The notes under the pieces: model-generated
The model's input: the letters and a program-made list of their open reading frames with translations, nothing else
What the model was told of the DNA's origin: nothing
Database searches by the model: none
From: Ypsolopha sequella
Taxonomy: Eukaryota; Arthropoda; Insecta; Lepidoptera; Ypsolophidae
NCBI GenBank assembly: GCA_934047225.1
Contig: OW204012.1
Location: forward strand, 5,084,001-5,148,000
Length of the DNA stretch: 64,000 bases
Direction of reading: 5' to 3'
Shown: positions 1 to 20,389 of the stretch, in pieces
How the letters are laid out: each line of letters begins with the position of its first letter
Numbering within the stretch: position 1 is the first letter of the stretch
Translations under genes and position numbers: made by a program

Positions 1-8785
<8,785 letters not shown>

Positions 8786-8827
8786 AGGGCCGGCAATTCA
8801 CAAGTTTTCATTTCATGTTAGGTAAGA

Positions 8828-9252
8828 TAAAAAAAATTGGAAAGATCACTAAAATCCCAGAAAACCTAATTTGGCGTTGCAAACAGAAGAAGAAAAAATT
8901 TCTTTGTAACCAATAGATTTCTTTTTAATTTTTTTTTTCATAAAGTGGTTAGTGCCTTATTCATGTAGTATTTTAAAATGTTTTTCCTTTTGTTATTTAA
9001 AAAGAAATATAAAAACATTCAAATTCCTTTGGCGTAATTGTTCTGTACAGGAAAAGTGTAGAATGATTGAGTAGTTCTTTTAAAATAACGAAAGGAAATA
9101 AAAAAATATAAAAATCTGTAAAAGGTACTTTCATTTCCTTACTCTATAAAAAAAATATTATTTTGTAGTTAGATCAGTAGACTGATCATACTAGTTCCAA
9201 AGCCAAATTACGTTTTCCGTGATTTTAGTGATCTTTCCGATTTTTTTTCTCG
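8828..9252. repeat. Foldback element
   Basis: GGAAAGATCACTAAAATC and AACCTAATTTGGC on the left recur inverted at about 9199-9247. The arms are about 45 bp with a few mismatches. The spacer is AT-rich and non-coding. No clear TSD was identified. Confidence 0.55.
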
Positions 9253-9382
9253 ATTGTGATACTTGTGTCAAATTTGAAAAATTGTGATGAAGTTCAACTT
9301 CTTAACTACTAACACAAATTTTATTCGTTGAAAATATTTCGTTTTAATATTCTAAATTGTCCGATTGTAACAATTCTAACAG

Positions 9383-9722
9383 GTGGTAGAGCTGATGTAG
9401 GGCTCGACTGTGGAGGTACCACCATCTTACTTAGAGACCCCCTCGAAGTAATTCGGGGGAGAGTAAGAGGACAGCTCACAGGCAAAAAACCAGGAGGCCC
9501 ACCATGCCTGGGACCGATGGATGGCGGTATATCCATCCCTAATAGCCGGGCCTTATATGGAACAGACTGGTGATGGGCAGCGGCGTCACTAGTGCGAGGG
9601 TTCCGGCACCGCGCTCACCAACCCGCGCCTGCCCATTCTTCCAGGATGACCGCCGGGAGTGGCAAAGTCCTGGAAAAGCTTATGTCCAGCAGTGGACGAA
9701 CTAGGCTGATGGATGGATGGCT
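9383..9722 (+). repeat. GTAGAGCTGATG/YVQQWTN-tail repeat, copy 1
   Basis: This family of about 340 bp runs from GTGGTAGAGCTGATG to GTCCAGCAGTGGACGAACTA and ends in a GATG run. The last part encodes [12 protein letters not shown] text, the C-terminus of RTE-like LINEs, so it is probably a LINE-derived non-autonomous element. Other copies are at 42353 (-), 46683 (+), 56505 (-), with fragments at 9810 (-) and 23975 (+). Confidence 0.65.
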
Positions 9723-9809
9723 GATGCTAAATTGTCCAAACGCGAGAGCATGTATGGCGCTAGCGACCCTTTATGTTTGAAATATTGTGCATTGGAGATG
9801 AATATATAC

Positions 9810-9912
9810 TGCCATAAATCGGTCCCAGGCATGGTGGGCCACCGGGTTGTGCTTGTTTGAGAGCTACCTCCCCCGAATTTGCTAATAAGATGGTGGTACG
9901 TCCACAGGTGAG
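9810..9912 (-). repeat. YVQQWTN-tail repeat, 5' fragment
   Basis: An inverted fragment containing ATCGGTCCCAGGCATGGTGG and AAGATGGTGGTACGTCCAC. It matches the 5' half of the copy at 9383. Confidence 0.55.
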
Positions 9913-10340
9913 CCGGGAATCGTTTTATAATAGGTCTTTACATATAAAATTGCCGAAATTTTCTTACTGATTCATGAGTTCATAATTTCTGTATTTAAAT
10001 TGCTATTTCAATTATTTGTTTTTTGTTTCAAAGTTGATTTCAAGGTTTTACATTTCAGTTTGAGTTTGATTGTAAAAATTAAATCTTCAAAAACAGTTCG
10101 TCCTAAATGCCATCCATTTCTATGATAAGATTCGTAATAATTGTTTACAGCTGACACTTTTCAGAAATTAAATTAATGTTGCTGTTAGCTTTATGTTTTA
10201 TTTGTCATTCCTAAAAAAAAATGCAAAAATGTTAGTACTGAAAATTGAGTTTCGTTCAAATTCTCTATAGAAAACAACAATTGCATATGTAAAGACCTAA
10301 TATTATGTTTATTTTGCGAAATCCATCGCTATGAATACTC
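9913..10340. other. AT-rich sequence, nothing recognised
   Basis: No exon or repeat terminus was recognised in this stretch. ACCTAATATTATG near 10292-10305 resembles flanking text near 10547 and may belong to the neighbouring foldback insertion. Confidence 0.3.
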
Positions 10341-10545
10341 TAAATATTATTAGAGTGCATTACAAACTAGAAAATATCAATTAGAAACAAATACAAAGAC
10401 AAGAATTTGAAAAAATTCCCCGGGCCAGGATTCGAACCTGCGACCTCTTGTTATCCTGGCCCGGGGAATTTTTTCAAATTCTTGTCTTTGTATTTGTTTC
10501 TGATTGATATTTTCTAGTTTCTAATGCACTCTAATAATATTTAAA
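10341..10545. repeat. Foldback with perfect B box, copy 2
   Basis: A near-perfect hairpin with arms of about 95 bp, from ATTATTAGAGTGCATTAC to its inverse, with a loop of about 10 bp. Each arm has GGCCAGGATTCGAACCTGCG or the start of it. The minus strand contains GGTTCGAATCC at 10428-10438, an exact Pol III B-box consensus. Terminal sequence is shared with the right end of the copy at 6617. Confidence 0.75.
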
Positions 10546-10807
10546 GACCTAATATTGATTAAAAATGAAATATAATGTATTCATTTTGTATTTTACAGAA
10601 ATCAACCACACATCGCCACAGAGTGCTGAACAAATACAGAGAAACTAATAAATATGTATGTAACTCAAACTTCACGATTACCTCCAACATTGAACTATAT
10701 GCGTCTTTGATATTCATATTATGTAAGTTTCGTGTTTTGTGGAAAAACTTTTGTTCATAAAAAAACAATATTTAACTGTGGCTTAAGTTGCAGGTTGCCA
10801 AAAAAAA

Positions 10808-11336
10808 CTGTGCCTCCGGTGAATAACGACTTAACTAAAAAAACATCACAGGAGAGCCGAAAAACGATTTTTTTTTCACAAAAAAGAATAGTTCTCGCAA
10901 ACTAGTACACATTTTGTACAAAAAATCAAAGTTTCATGTAGATAACATGAAAAACTATTGCTATGTATCGGTTTAGCTTCTAGAAAACTAAATTATTTAA
11001 CTAAACTATTTATTATTGAATTAAACCATTTGGCACCAAAAAAATTATACATTGTTAAACATGCAATTTACTATATGTAGATAAAAGAGTATGTAGTAAA
11101 TGTGTAAAATACAACAAATAAAGAAATCTAATTTTATAAAATAGTATCCTATAAACTCTATTTAAACAATTGTGTACCGCAAAAAAAAAATACTTTTATT
11201 ATTTCATACATCTATCCCTGGTGTTATACAAAATATTGAAATTCCAATCTGACCATTTATCACAGAAAAAAAGTGATAAAAAAATCTCATTTTGGACTTA
11301 AGTCGAGTTAAACCCTTATTCACCGGAGGCACAGAA
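10808..11336. repeat. Foldback element with CTGTGCCTCCGGTGAATAA ends
   Basis: CTGTGCCTCCGGTGAATAA at the left (from about 10810) recurs inverted at 11316-11334. The interior is AT-rich and non-coding. It lies in the region that may hold the Smad 3'UTR. Confidence 0.6.
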
Positions 11337-11645
11337 ATATATTTTAGCATTAAAGTAAAATTTAAATATTCTGGTAATTCCTGTACCAGCGTTTTTCCAC
11401 ACAACAGAAACTTTTATCTACGTAGAACCACCACGTAATATTGACGCAAGTAAAAATCCATAATTATCTTGTTTTTCATAAACAAATAGAAAACAAGAGT
11501 CTAGTCTTTAACAATCGCAAATGTCGATGAAATGCAATATTTCAAAGTACACAAACATAATGTATTACCACGAAAATATAAAGCAAATTAAAGTACAACA
11601 TATGTGTTATTTGACACAAGGAGTTTGACTTGAAAATGAGAAATT

Positions 11646-12428
11646 AAGGTGGATGGTCCAAGGCAATTTTCATGCAAATTTGTGGTAACCAATAACGACG
11701 ACAAAAGTATTATAATTTTGTTCTGTTACTTTTTTCTACACGATATATTAATTTTATACTCGCGAATAATAAGTTTTTTTCACAAACAGATTGTTTACAA
11801 TCTAATTTTGCTACTTGCAACCAAAGATTTCAAAAGTTTAGATGAGCCCTGGCACCTAAAATCTATTGCATTGTTTTTGAATGTGTGCGTTAACATAATG
11901 CCGACGCGCGCACACTTATAAGTGCGTTATCTGTCTACCTACGGTCAACAAACTGATCAGACTACTAAAGTTGGTAAAGGGTCGTTTTGAGAAAGGGACA
12001 ATTTTTGTCGAAGGGACATTTTGCGAACGGGACATTGTCCGCCTAAATGGTTAAAATGATTAACTTTAAGTGCACTTAAGGCGTCCAACTATCACTGTGT
12101 TCAGATGAGCACTGATTCCAAACGTGTGAGCGTCACACATTCAAAGGTGGAAACATATTGGTGCTGTCATAGTACGGTAAGGGATTATCTTATCTTTACT
12201 TTTGAAATCTTTGCTTGCAACTTGCAACTTTCGTAATCCAATGTATGAATGTTTTAAAATGCAAAATTAGACTGTTAAACATTTTGTTTGTAACAAAACT
12301 GATTATTCGCTAGTATAAATTAATTCAACTTGTAGAAAAAAGTAACAAGTAAGAAATTACAATACTTTCGTCGTTGTTATTGATTCCCACAAGTTTGTAT
12401 GAAAATTGCTTTGGACCATTCACCTTAA
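11646..12428. repeat. Long-arm foldback element, about 780 bp
   Basis: The outer ends TTAAGGTGGATGGTCCAAGG and its inverse (TTGGACCATTCACCTTAA) lie at about 11645 and 12428. Inverted similarity continues inward for roughly 200 bp, with blocks such as CTAATTTTGC and GCAACCAAAGATTTCAAAAG. The central part has GGGACA-type short repeats (11980-12045). No ORF explains it. Confidence 0.65.
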
Positions 12429-12959
12429 TCCAGAGAAAATCAATGGAGTTCTTGACGTTTAAAACGCTAAAAGGACAATTTAATCCTTAAATGCATCTTT
12501 GGTCGAAAACGGCACAAAGGATTTTATATTTATTATTTACATGTTAAAAAGTATAATTATTATGATTGTATGAGCTAAAAATATGTTTTGCAACAGATTC
12601 TATTTTTTTTTTATTTAAAATTCATTCATTTACTTTTCTTTGTTTTTTTTTTTGTTTTTTCTCGCATTTTGACGGGATATTTGCGGGAGCTTTTGGAAAA
12701 AGAAATCTAATAAATATTCTGCTTGCATATATTTTTATAGCCTTTTGATATTTATGTCAAAAAGAGTTCAGCTTTACAAGAATCTAATAGACAAAAAGAA
12801 AAATAAAAAAAATGAAATTTTTATAGCAAATTTTTATATACAAAAATAAAATCTCATGCATTTAAGGGTTAAAGTAGAAGTTCTGTATTACGTAATTTAG
12901 TCATCATCAAAGATTTACAGTTACTTAGAAAGGGGTGACTATCTATTAAGGGGTGAAAA
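12429..12959. other. AT-rich sequence, nothing recognised
   Basis: No gene or TIR was found. The sequence contains long T and A runs (12603-12660, 12790-12815). Confidence 0.3.
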
Positions 12960-13479
12960 CATAGACAATACAGCCCAGAAAGACGTCTATTGTTCAACAT
13001 CTTGCGTACAAATAATTCTGTCAACAATCGAAACGGGATACTGCAATCCTATTGGCTCTTCCAATCTTACGTATAGCGTCACAAACTTATCCTTCCCGAA
13101 GACGAAGACTCTAACTTAATCAATATAGAAGCCATTTTGGTTTGGCCTACCGAAACATATAATTTTGGAGTGGCGAATTGTATCTGCTGGTTCAGTCAGG
13201 TGTGTTGACAGAAATCGGTCACCTGTTATGAGAAGTCTGTATATAGCACAAAATAACCACTTACAGAATGTTTACTAAGCATAACTAGCGAAAACGCGCA
13301 CGCACACATAGAAGTGTACGTACGACGATCTCGGAGATACTCGGGTGAATGCCAATACGAAATTCTGCCGAGATCATCATACGTACGCGTCTATGCATGT
13401 GTGCGTCTGTTTTCGCTCCGTCGTCGAGTCGGCCTTCTGATAGTATCTATTTTGTGTCTGTAGGCTGTATTCGTCTATG
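12960..13479 (+). repeat. MITE family B (CATAGACAATA), copy 1 with nested hairpin
   Basis: The left end is CATAGACAATACAGCC and the right end GGCTGTATTCGTCTATG. The core matches the copy at 44853 (for example GACGTCTATTGTT and GGAGTGGCGAATTGTATCTG). An extra block at about 13246-13440 contains its own inverted repeat, AGCGAAAACGCGCACGCACA against 13368-13419, so a second foldback inserted here. Confidence 0.75.
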
Positions 13480-14659
13480 TGTTGAAATTGATAAATCGCT
13501 ATGTTTTCACTGTATTTTTATACATAATCTATCAGTACAAGTAGTAAATGTATATAAAAATAGAATAAAAATATTTTCGTGGTAATATAGATAGAGTAAA
13601 CAAGCGAGTTGAGCTTTTTTTTTATTGAATTATAAACTTTTTGTACATGTTTTAAAAGTAGGTTGTAAGTGTAACATTACAAAATATTTATCAATAGTTA
13701 TACTGAATCATTTTTTTACAAAATCCGTACGGAATAGTCCTCTTGAGATTATTTTTTTAAGTTTTCACGTCTCATACGCACCCTGTTTTAATACGTTTTT
13801 ACAAAACCATACGCCATGTTGAAGCATTTAATTTTTAACCGAAACCAAGTGGAAATGTTATCGCGTTTAAAAAATATCATATATTTTATTCAGTTTGAAT
13901 TATTTTAGGTATGCCTTAAGTGTAGATCTCGCTGGTTAAAAATGTTTTTACATTAATAGTATGCAGATCTGTGACAGATAGAATTCACATAGAAATCTTC
14001 GGCAGCTTCCGTGTTCTCGAAATTAACCGAATCATAAATTGTGAGAGCCAAACTGGCATGTGCAAGCAATTCGCACAGATTTAATTATGTTAAGGTGTGT
14101 TAATTCGAAAACCATTTCGAGATTTTGGTTTAATAAGACGTATTTTAGAAATTGTGGTCTAAAAACCTCATGATGATGAATATTTTGACGAAAAAGCTGC
14201 AATTTCTATTTGCACGTCACTTTTTTTGTGACGTCACTTGAGAAATGGCTGTTTAGAAATGTGTCCTTTGCTATCAAGGTAAATTTATAATAATTTGCTT
14301 CAGACTGATTTGACAGCTGGATGACAGATGAGTAGACAGACAGAGACAGACCACTTTTTTATAAGCAATCACACATCACAATCAGTATAATGTCTAAAAC
14401 TCTCAAGTGACGTCATATCCGACTATTCTTTAAAAAATTATAAATTAAATAAAGGTGTATTTATATACCAAAACAATAAAAACCAAGTCCAAATTAAAAA
14501 TGGCGTGCATTTTCTTAAAAAAAAAAAAAATTTAGAAGTTACGTTACGGGAATTCGTAAACCGTTCCGATGAATAGCTTTCCTTAACCGTTTCTAGTACA
14601 CAGATATTAAAACAAGCGTGCATATCCTTTATTAAATGAAAAAAGTATTGTCTTCCATT
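13480..14659. other. Intergenic AT-rich sequence
   Basis: No gene was recognised. TGACGTCA palindromes occur at 14229-14236 and 14407-14414 in two similar inverted contexts (GTGACGTCACTTGAGA and CTCAAGTGACGTCA). These suggest a decayed foldback spanning about 14210-14420. Confidence 0.35.
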
Positions 14660-14885
14660 TGATACTCAGTGACGTCATCAGCACACATTTTAAAACGAAA
14701 AAAAAAATCTTGAACGCATCCTAAGGTCTGACTAAGGATTCGACCATTCAACCTAATATGATTACGTCACTTCCTGTAAATACGAAAATACTTGGAAAAT
14801 AAGTATTTTTATACTTCAAGATGCGTTCAAGATTTTTTTTTTTTCGTTTTATAATGTGTGCTGATGACGTCACTGAGTATCAAAA
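14660..14885. repeat. Foldback carrying CRE-like TGACGTCA in both arms
   Basis: The arms read GATACTCAGTGACGTCATCA then GCACACATTTTA, and the inverse ends near 14884. The arms are about 60 bp and include a long A or T run. The palindrome TGACGTCA, a CREB/ATF-type site, lies at 14671-14678 and 14865-14872. A relic of the interior, CCATTCAACCTAA, also occurs at 60225-60250. Confidence 0.65.
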
Positions 14886-14980
14886 AGTGCTTTTGCACGA
14901 AAAAAGGTATTATTGAAATTACATACGTAAATCGATCTGTTTATTCCAAAAAGCAGACAAAACTTTAAATTGAAGTTTAA

Positions 14981-15260
14981 AAACCGGCCAAGTGCGAGTC
15001 GGACTCGCGCACGAAGGGTACCCTACTTAATTATTATCTATAAAAACGGCAAAAAAACAACCCTTCGTGCGCGAGTCCGACTCGCACTTGGCCGGTTTCT
15101 TAGTATTTGTTGTTAAAGCGGCAACAGAAATACATCATCTGTGAAATTTTCAACTGTCTAACTATCACGGTTCATGAGATACATCCTGGTGACAGACGGA
15201 CAGCGGAGTCTTAATAATAGGGTCCCGTTGGTTACCCTTTGGTTACGGAACCCTAAAAAC
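14981..15260 (+). repeat. CCGGCCAAGTGCGAGTC-family repeat, second hairpin copy
   Basis: Nearly identical to 2203-2480, including the inverted CCGGCCAAGTGCGAGTCGGA arms and the right end TTTGGTTACGGAACCCTAAA. The shared downstream segment continues to 15395 and resumes at 15958. Confidence 0.75.
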
Positions 15261-15395
15261 GACCGAATTGGAACTGGAAGCAGCCGAAAGTGTCGTCTTA
15301 ATTGTCTGTACAGTGCTACAAGGATCTGATGACGCGTGGATAACAGTGACAGGGGGACGCGGCTGTGAAACAAGGAGTATGGTAGCGGCGTTAAA

Positions 15396-15957
15396 GTAGG
15401 GCCACTGAGTGATGGCACTTATGACAGCTGCATTTAGTGATGAGTTACATTTCAAATTTCGGTTAAAAATAAAAATCAAGTGTGAGTTTACTCAACATTA
15501 GACACGTCATTCAATGTTACAAAAGGAAAATGTGCCAAAACCAGTGGCGTAGCTATCGGAGGGCTATGCGGTGTAGTGCCCCGGAGCCCCCAAGAGATGT
15601 TTAAATATCTAAATCGAAAAAAGTATTTTACTATCATTTATTTTCGTTTAGTTTAACTTCGTCATTGTTTTGTTTTTAATTAAATATTATTGCGTAACTT
15701 GGCGACCTCAAACACGACCTATAAAAAATGCGAAACTTTAAAAAAAAAAAAACTTTGTTTCTATACGAATTCTATTACACAATAAAGCAACATTCAAATC
15801 GAAAAATAATAACTGAAACAAGTAGTACATCACTATCAACAATGAAGTATTACATTTTTTTATTCATTTTATTAAACTTGCTTATAAATAATTACGATAC
15901 TTTGTAGGCATTTAAACGTCATAGCATAGGCGCCATCACTCAGTGGCTCTACTGTAG
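15396..15957. repeat. Foldback inserted in a repeat
   Basis: The ends AGTAGGGCCACTGAGTGATG and its inverse (CATCACTCAGTGGCTCTACT) are about 560 bp apart. Uninterrupted host sequence is visible at 2600-2660 (GGCGTTAGTTGCGCTTTTGG). Here it is split between GGCGTTA and GTTACGATTTTGG, so the insertion site is GTTA. Confidence 0.65.
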
Positions 15958-16429
15958 TTACGATTTTGGACACAACCATTGCACGCGCTATAAGGTTCTT
16001 GTAGTACTGCAGACGACTCGAAGTGCACGATCCGTCATGGATTGTCTGGAAAGCGTTCGGAAATACAACCTTTGCAAAAGAGTGTTGCTGATTTATCATA
16101 CCAAATGAAAAAATGCATCAAAAATGTTTTTATCCAGTGAAATCTATGAGTTACCTATAGTTAATATTTAAGTTTTATTTGTATTCGACATTTGAACGTT
16201 GAGAGTTTGTTTTTGAGTTGTATTTTATGAAATACAGTTTAGATTTGTAAATATAATCATTTTTGTGTTTTCTATTGTATAATGTTGTACTTTAATGAGT
16301 TAGAAGTCACATAACAGCCTCAAAACAATGGCTACTTCTCTTAAAATAACGAGATGTGCTAATGCTACATTGGAAACAAGAACAATTTTTTTTATATTCA
16401 TGATTATAATTTAATTATTGTTAGACTTG

Positions 16430-16830
16430 AAATCAATTAGAAACAAATTTAAAAGCACAAATATTTTGAAAAAAAATCCTTTGTCCAAGATTTGAACCTG
16501 CGACCTTCTGTTTTCATGACAGGCGCGCTACTGAGGTTCATATCTGGAACGACGAATCCTTCCACCATACCTGTACACCGAATTTTTTGTAACTACTTGA
16601 TATACCAGCTTGTAATACACATACCGAACGCTCACAAAGGCGTTATGTGATTTCACGTCTTGCTCATCCTGAACAGAAGGCGCTGTTGTCAATTAAGAAA
16701 TACATAGTTCTCATTTACTAAGCATGTAAGCAGGAGGTCGCAGGTTCAAATCCTGGCACGAGGAATTTTTCAAAATATTTGTCATTTTAAATTTGTTTAT
16801 GATTCTAATAATAATTAGAGTATTCAAAGC
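16430..16830. repeat. Foldback with tRNA T-arm, copy 3, interrupted
   Basis: The left arm is CTTGAAATCAATTAGAAACA followed by ATTTGAACCTGCGACCT. The right arm is AGGTCGCAGGTTCAAATCCT (from about 16735) and on. The loop is enlarged by roughly 190 bp of unrelated sequence (16532-16722). The B box GGTTCAAATCC is kept in the right arm. Confidence 0.6.
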
Positions 16831-17635
16831 GATGGATTTCGCAATAAAAACATAATTTTATGATTATAATGTTTCTCGGCTTCCAAATTTGTCTTGAAAA
16901 GAGTTGGAAATTTTTTCTTTTCTTATGTGATTGATCTCATTATGACATTACCTCCATTATGTAATATGTACCTTGTGTAAGTGTGCTACGGTATTGTCTA
17001 CAACAGTTGGGGTACGAGGCAATAAGTAGATGTGACTTTTCCACGAAAAAAAGGTAAACTTATTGGTAATACAAGTAAATACCTAGCACTTATATTATCT
17101 ATTTTACCAACTTATTTTTTGACTTTAACCGCAAGGCTTGCTGACCGGACATGCACTATCTGGCATAGATTGTACAGAAAGCGGTCGGGAAACGACCTTA
17201 GCCGAAGATTGGCGAAGATTCCTGCAGGTAGCGGCACGGTTTATGACGTCTGACCTTGACAGCGTTAGTCATTTCCTCTCTATTGCACTTCAGTAATTTT
17301 GTGCGCGAATGAACACATGCGCTAGTCCCCCACCACTTTCGCCGAGCGGTCAAAAATCGTGCCGCCACCGAGTTGGCCCGAAAATATTTGTTTTAAAACT
17401 AAACTTTTAAAAATAGACCATAAACCTTTTCTTGTTGCATGTAAGTTGGTAAAGTGGATATCTAGAATTAAAATTAGGCACTAAAAAGTACCGAACTATT
17501 GAAAAAAATAAAGGAATATTTTGGAATATTTAAGGAATGTATAAAGAAAGAAATTAAACAAAAATTATAATTCGGAGTTGTTGTGTATTGAATAAGGAAA
17601 TGGGCGAGCTGTTGACAGAAACATCTATGTTCTAC
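16831..17635. other. Intergenic sequence, no gene seen
   Basis: 17130-17260 resembles 15990-16075 (CTATCTGGCATAGATTGTAC and AAGCGGTCGGGAAACGACC). It is therefore old repeat material. Otherwise nothing was recognised. Confidence 0.35.
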
Positions 17636-18059
17636 CATAGACTAAGTATTACTACATATAGACCGACAACTCCCATACATTAAGGCGTAGCAAATTTTTT
17701 ACGCGCCCTTACAACACTAGGTGTCGCTAAGTGTTGCAAATAAGCATAATTTGTTTAATTGGCCGCAAGTAAACTCTCATGGTTACCAAGTAAACATGTG
17801 GCTGTAAAAACTAGATGGCGCTAAGTTGGCAACACTAACAGTGAATATTTCAGCGCTATCTATTATCGAAGTGGGAATTATTTTCATGTTACGTGACATC
17901 GCTGTGCCACTAGCGTCACCAATCGGTCTTTTTTAGTATCGTGCTCGTTAGAGGATTTAGCAACGCCATCTAGATTTCGCTAGAATTTTACGCCTTTTTT
18001 GTTGCTACAAACTGATGTATGGGAACTGGTAGTCTATACGTAGTAAAACTTAGTCTATG
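17636..18059 (+). repeat. MITE family A, complete copy with 7-bp TSD
   Basis: It is 424 bp with CATAGACTAAGTATTACTAC at the left end and its near-perfect inverse at the right. The 7-bp direct repeat GTTCTAC lies at 17629-17635 and 18060-18066. This copy defines the family's termini together with the one at 4286. Confidence 0.88.
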
Positions 18060-18066
18060 GTTCTAC

Positions 18067-19069
18067 TAAATAAACTTATCAAGGTATAAATCGTTAAAAA
18101 CGCAACTTCTTTGAAGAATCTGAACATTTTAAATGGGAATATCAAAGGTATGGTGCTAAAAGTGTTAAAAGGATTGGTATTTGTATGAAAAAGTTGATTT
18201 TGTGAGATCGTTACAGCGTTTTTATCTTTAGTGTGCGTGTCTTCGGCGTGCTCACAGAAAGTACAAAGATTTTTACTTAAGTGTGCGTTCGTCCAGCGTA
18301 CTCACAAGAACGTGTACAAATAACACAGACGTTTCGCCGTTTTTTTTGTATATAAAAACATAAAAGCCTAAAATTTACCAAATAATGAGCCTTTTTCCAA
18401 GCTAGCTTCCATAAATATCTCATAGATGGCGCTGTCTAACGACTTACTTAAAGTTTAAGTCTCTTGTGTATAAACCGCGCCTAAGGTCTCTTTCTAAAGC
18501 ATGAATTGCATTACAATGCGCTTTAACAAGCAAGATTTTTGAAAAGCTGAAAGGTATAGAATAAAAATCCAGGCAGTATAATTATTGCGCAAATTAATTA
18601 TAACACGCAAATGTTTTTTTATAAAAAAGAACATGAATCTGAAGCGAAATTTACTCACGATACTTTCACCTTTTAATTGAATTTGAAGTTGTTTGTGATT
18701 TACCTCAATTCGCAATTAAAGGGATCATTCAGTCAGTGAGTTTTCTAAACAAACGCACACTTACATACGTTCAAGTTTAACAGCGAAAATATGTAAACTC
18801 TGTTATTATTTTTATATGAAAATAAATTTGTTTTAATGTTGATTTGTGAAGCTCTTAGCGATCTTACATTGTCAAAGTGAGTCAAGTTGTGTATAAAATA
18901 ATTATGAAACTACCTACAATAAATTTGTGTGGTTTTTAATATATGATTTTGTTGTTTATTTTTTACCTAAATACCCAAAACATATTAACTAGCTTGTGGA
19001 GACTGATGTAAAAGATGATATTCGAAGTGACACTTGGGAAAATTAGTTAAGACTTAGTAAAAATCTTAT
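18067..19069. other. Intergenic sequence, no gene seen
   Basis: A short direct duplication, AGTGTGCGT followed by GCGT-CTCACA (18229-18256 and 18279-18307), is the only structure noted. Nothing else was recognised. Confidence 0.35.
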
Positions 19070-19550
19070 AACAAAAAAATTGTAACCGACTTCAAATGCA
19101 AGGGTGGATCCAGCCTGCGAGCCAGGGGGGGTCACAGGCTCCGAATTAGTCCAAATATATAATTAAATTTTGTGCAATTTTAGGTAAATTTAGCGTGTCT
19201 GTATAGAAAAAAAAGTTGAACTAGGCCCAGGCCCCCTGGAGCCGCCGTTGTTCAAATGTAACAGCAGTCATTTACTAAAAAGTTAAAAATAATTATATAA
19301 TGTAATGACCGATTGTACCGAAACAATACTTTTGCAGACTTCTTTTTTCCTGAAACATGTTCTCTAGAAGTCTGCGCCCTCATATTGGTTTTTATGTTGC
19401 TATATCGTAGGGAATGCGCCGACTTCTAGATAACATAATGTTTCAGGAAGAAAGAAGTCGGTAAAGGTGTTTCGGTGCCATCGGTCATTAATCATTATAC
19501 AATTATTTTTAACTTTTTAGCGAAGCACTGCTGTTTCATTTGACATCAGT
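19070..19550. repeat. AACCGACTTC foldback, copy 1
   Basis: Inverted segments centre on GACTTCTTTTTTCCTGAAAC and GTTTCAGGAAGAAAGAAGTC, with CTAGAAGTC cores. The outer part has AACAGCAGTCATTTACTAAA against TTTAGCGAAGCACTGCTGTT. A related copy is at 54815-55130. Confidence 0.6.
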
Positions 19551-20389
19551 TACTATTTTTTTGTAAAAAGTTCATTTCAATGTTTTATTGTTGAAGGGTT
19601 AAATTGTGAAATATGGGTAGGTAGTTCTTGCAAACGCGCTATTGATTTGAAACGAAGTTCAAGTGAGTATTTATTTATTTACTACATTAGACTATCTTAA
19701 CAGCTAAGCCAATGCAATAGTGCAATAAACATCAGCAATCCCCGCGTTCCGAAATAGAATTATTTCGCTAAAATCGATTACGAATGAATGAGGTGAATGG
19801 CTAATAATCCATGAGTGAAGCAAATGCGTTCATTCATTCGTATGACTTTCATGGCTCATGCGACGGAGGTGAGGCGATGTGAGCGTTGAACGGAATGGAA
19901 TGTCAAAAATTGTTGTCGCTCCATTATTTCAGCAGTTCAGAACAGACAAACCATAGTATATGTTTTATTCGGCCATGAGAGAAACAAATAAAAAGTCGTG
20001 TGGAACTTTTCGTCGAAAAGGAAGAATTTATATGTATATATATTTTTTCGTCGCTATCTGAGTCTACGTTAAAGAACAGTGCTACAAACTCTTCTTGTTC
20101 CATCACGAATCACGGCACTTTGACGAAATGAAATCAAATAATCGTATTGTATTCTGTGATAAGAGGTTATGGTTAAGATGTATCTTTTTTAATGCGGTCC
20201 GAATCATAAGCTATCTTTCACATCGTTTGCTAGCTCACAAATTACGGACCAGTCATCGCTCACACTTTAATTCATTCATAGCTTTTATCTATGTAATTCT
20301 ATTACGGACCGCAGGGAATATAATATTATACACATAAATAACAGTACAATGAAAAATATAAGTATTTAGAATTTTACACAAAACGATAA
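19551..20389. other. Intergenic sequence, no gene seen
   Basis: An imperfect palindrome is visible at 19768-19845 (ATTCATTCG against CGAATGAATGA). ACGGACC occurs twice near 20240-20310. No gene was recognised. Confidence 0.35.

Noticed and set aside
9321..9780. Overlapping ORFs of 62-81 aa with the sequence [14 protein letters not shown]
   Set aside because: The same frame recurs in other copies of a dispersed repeat (46683, 56505). Only the last few codons resemble a LINE C-terminus.
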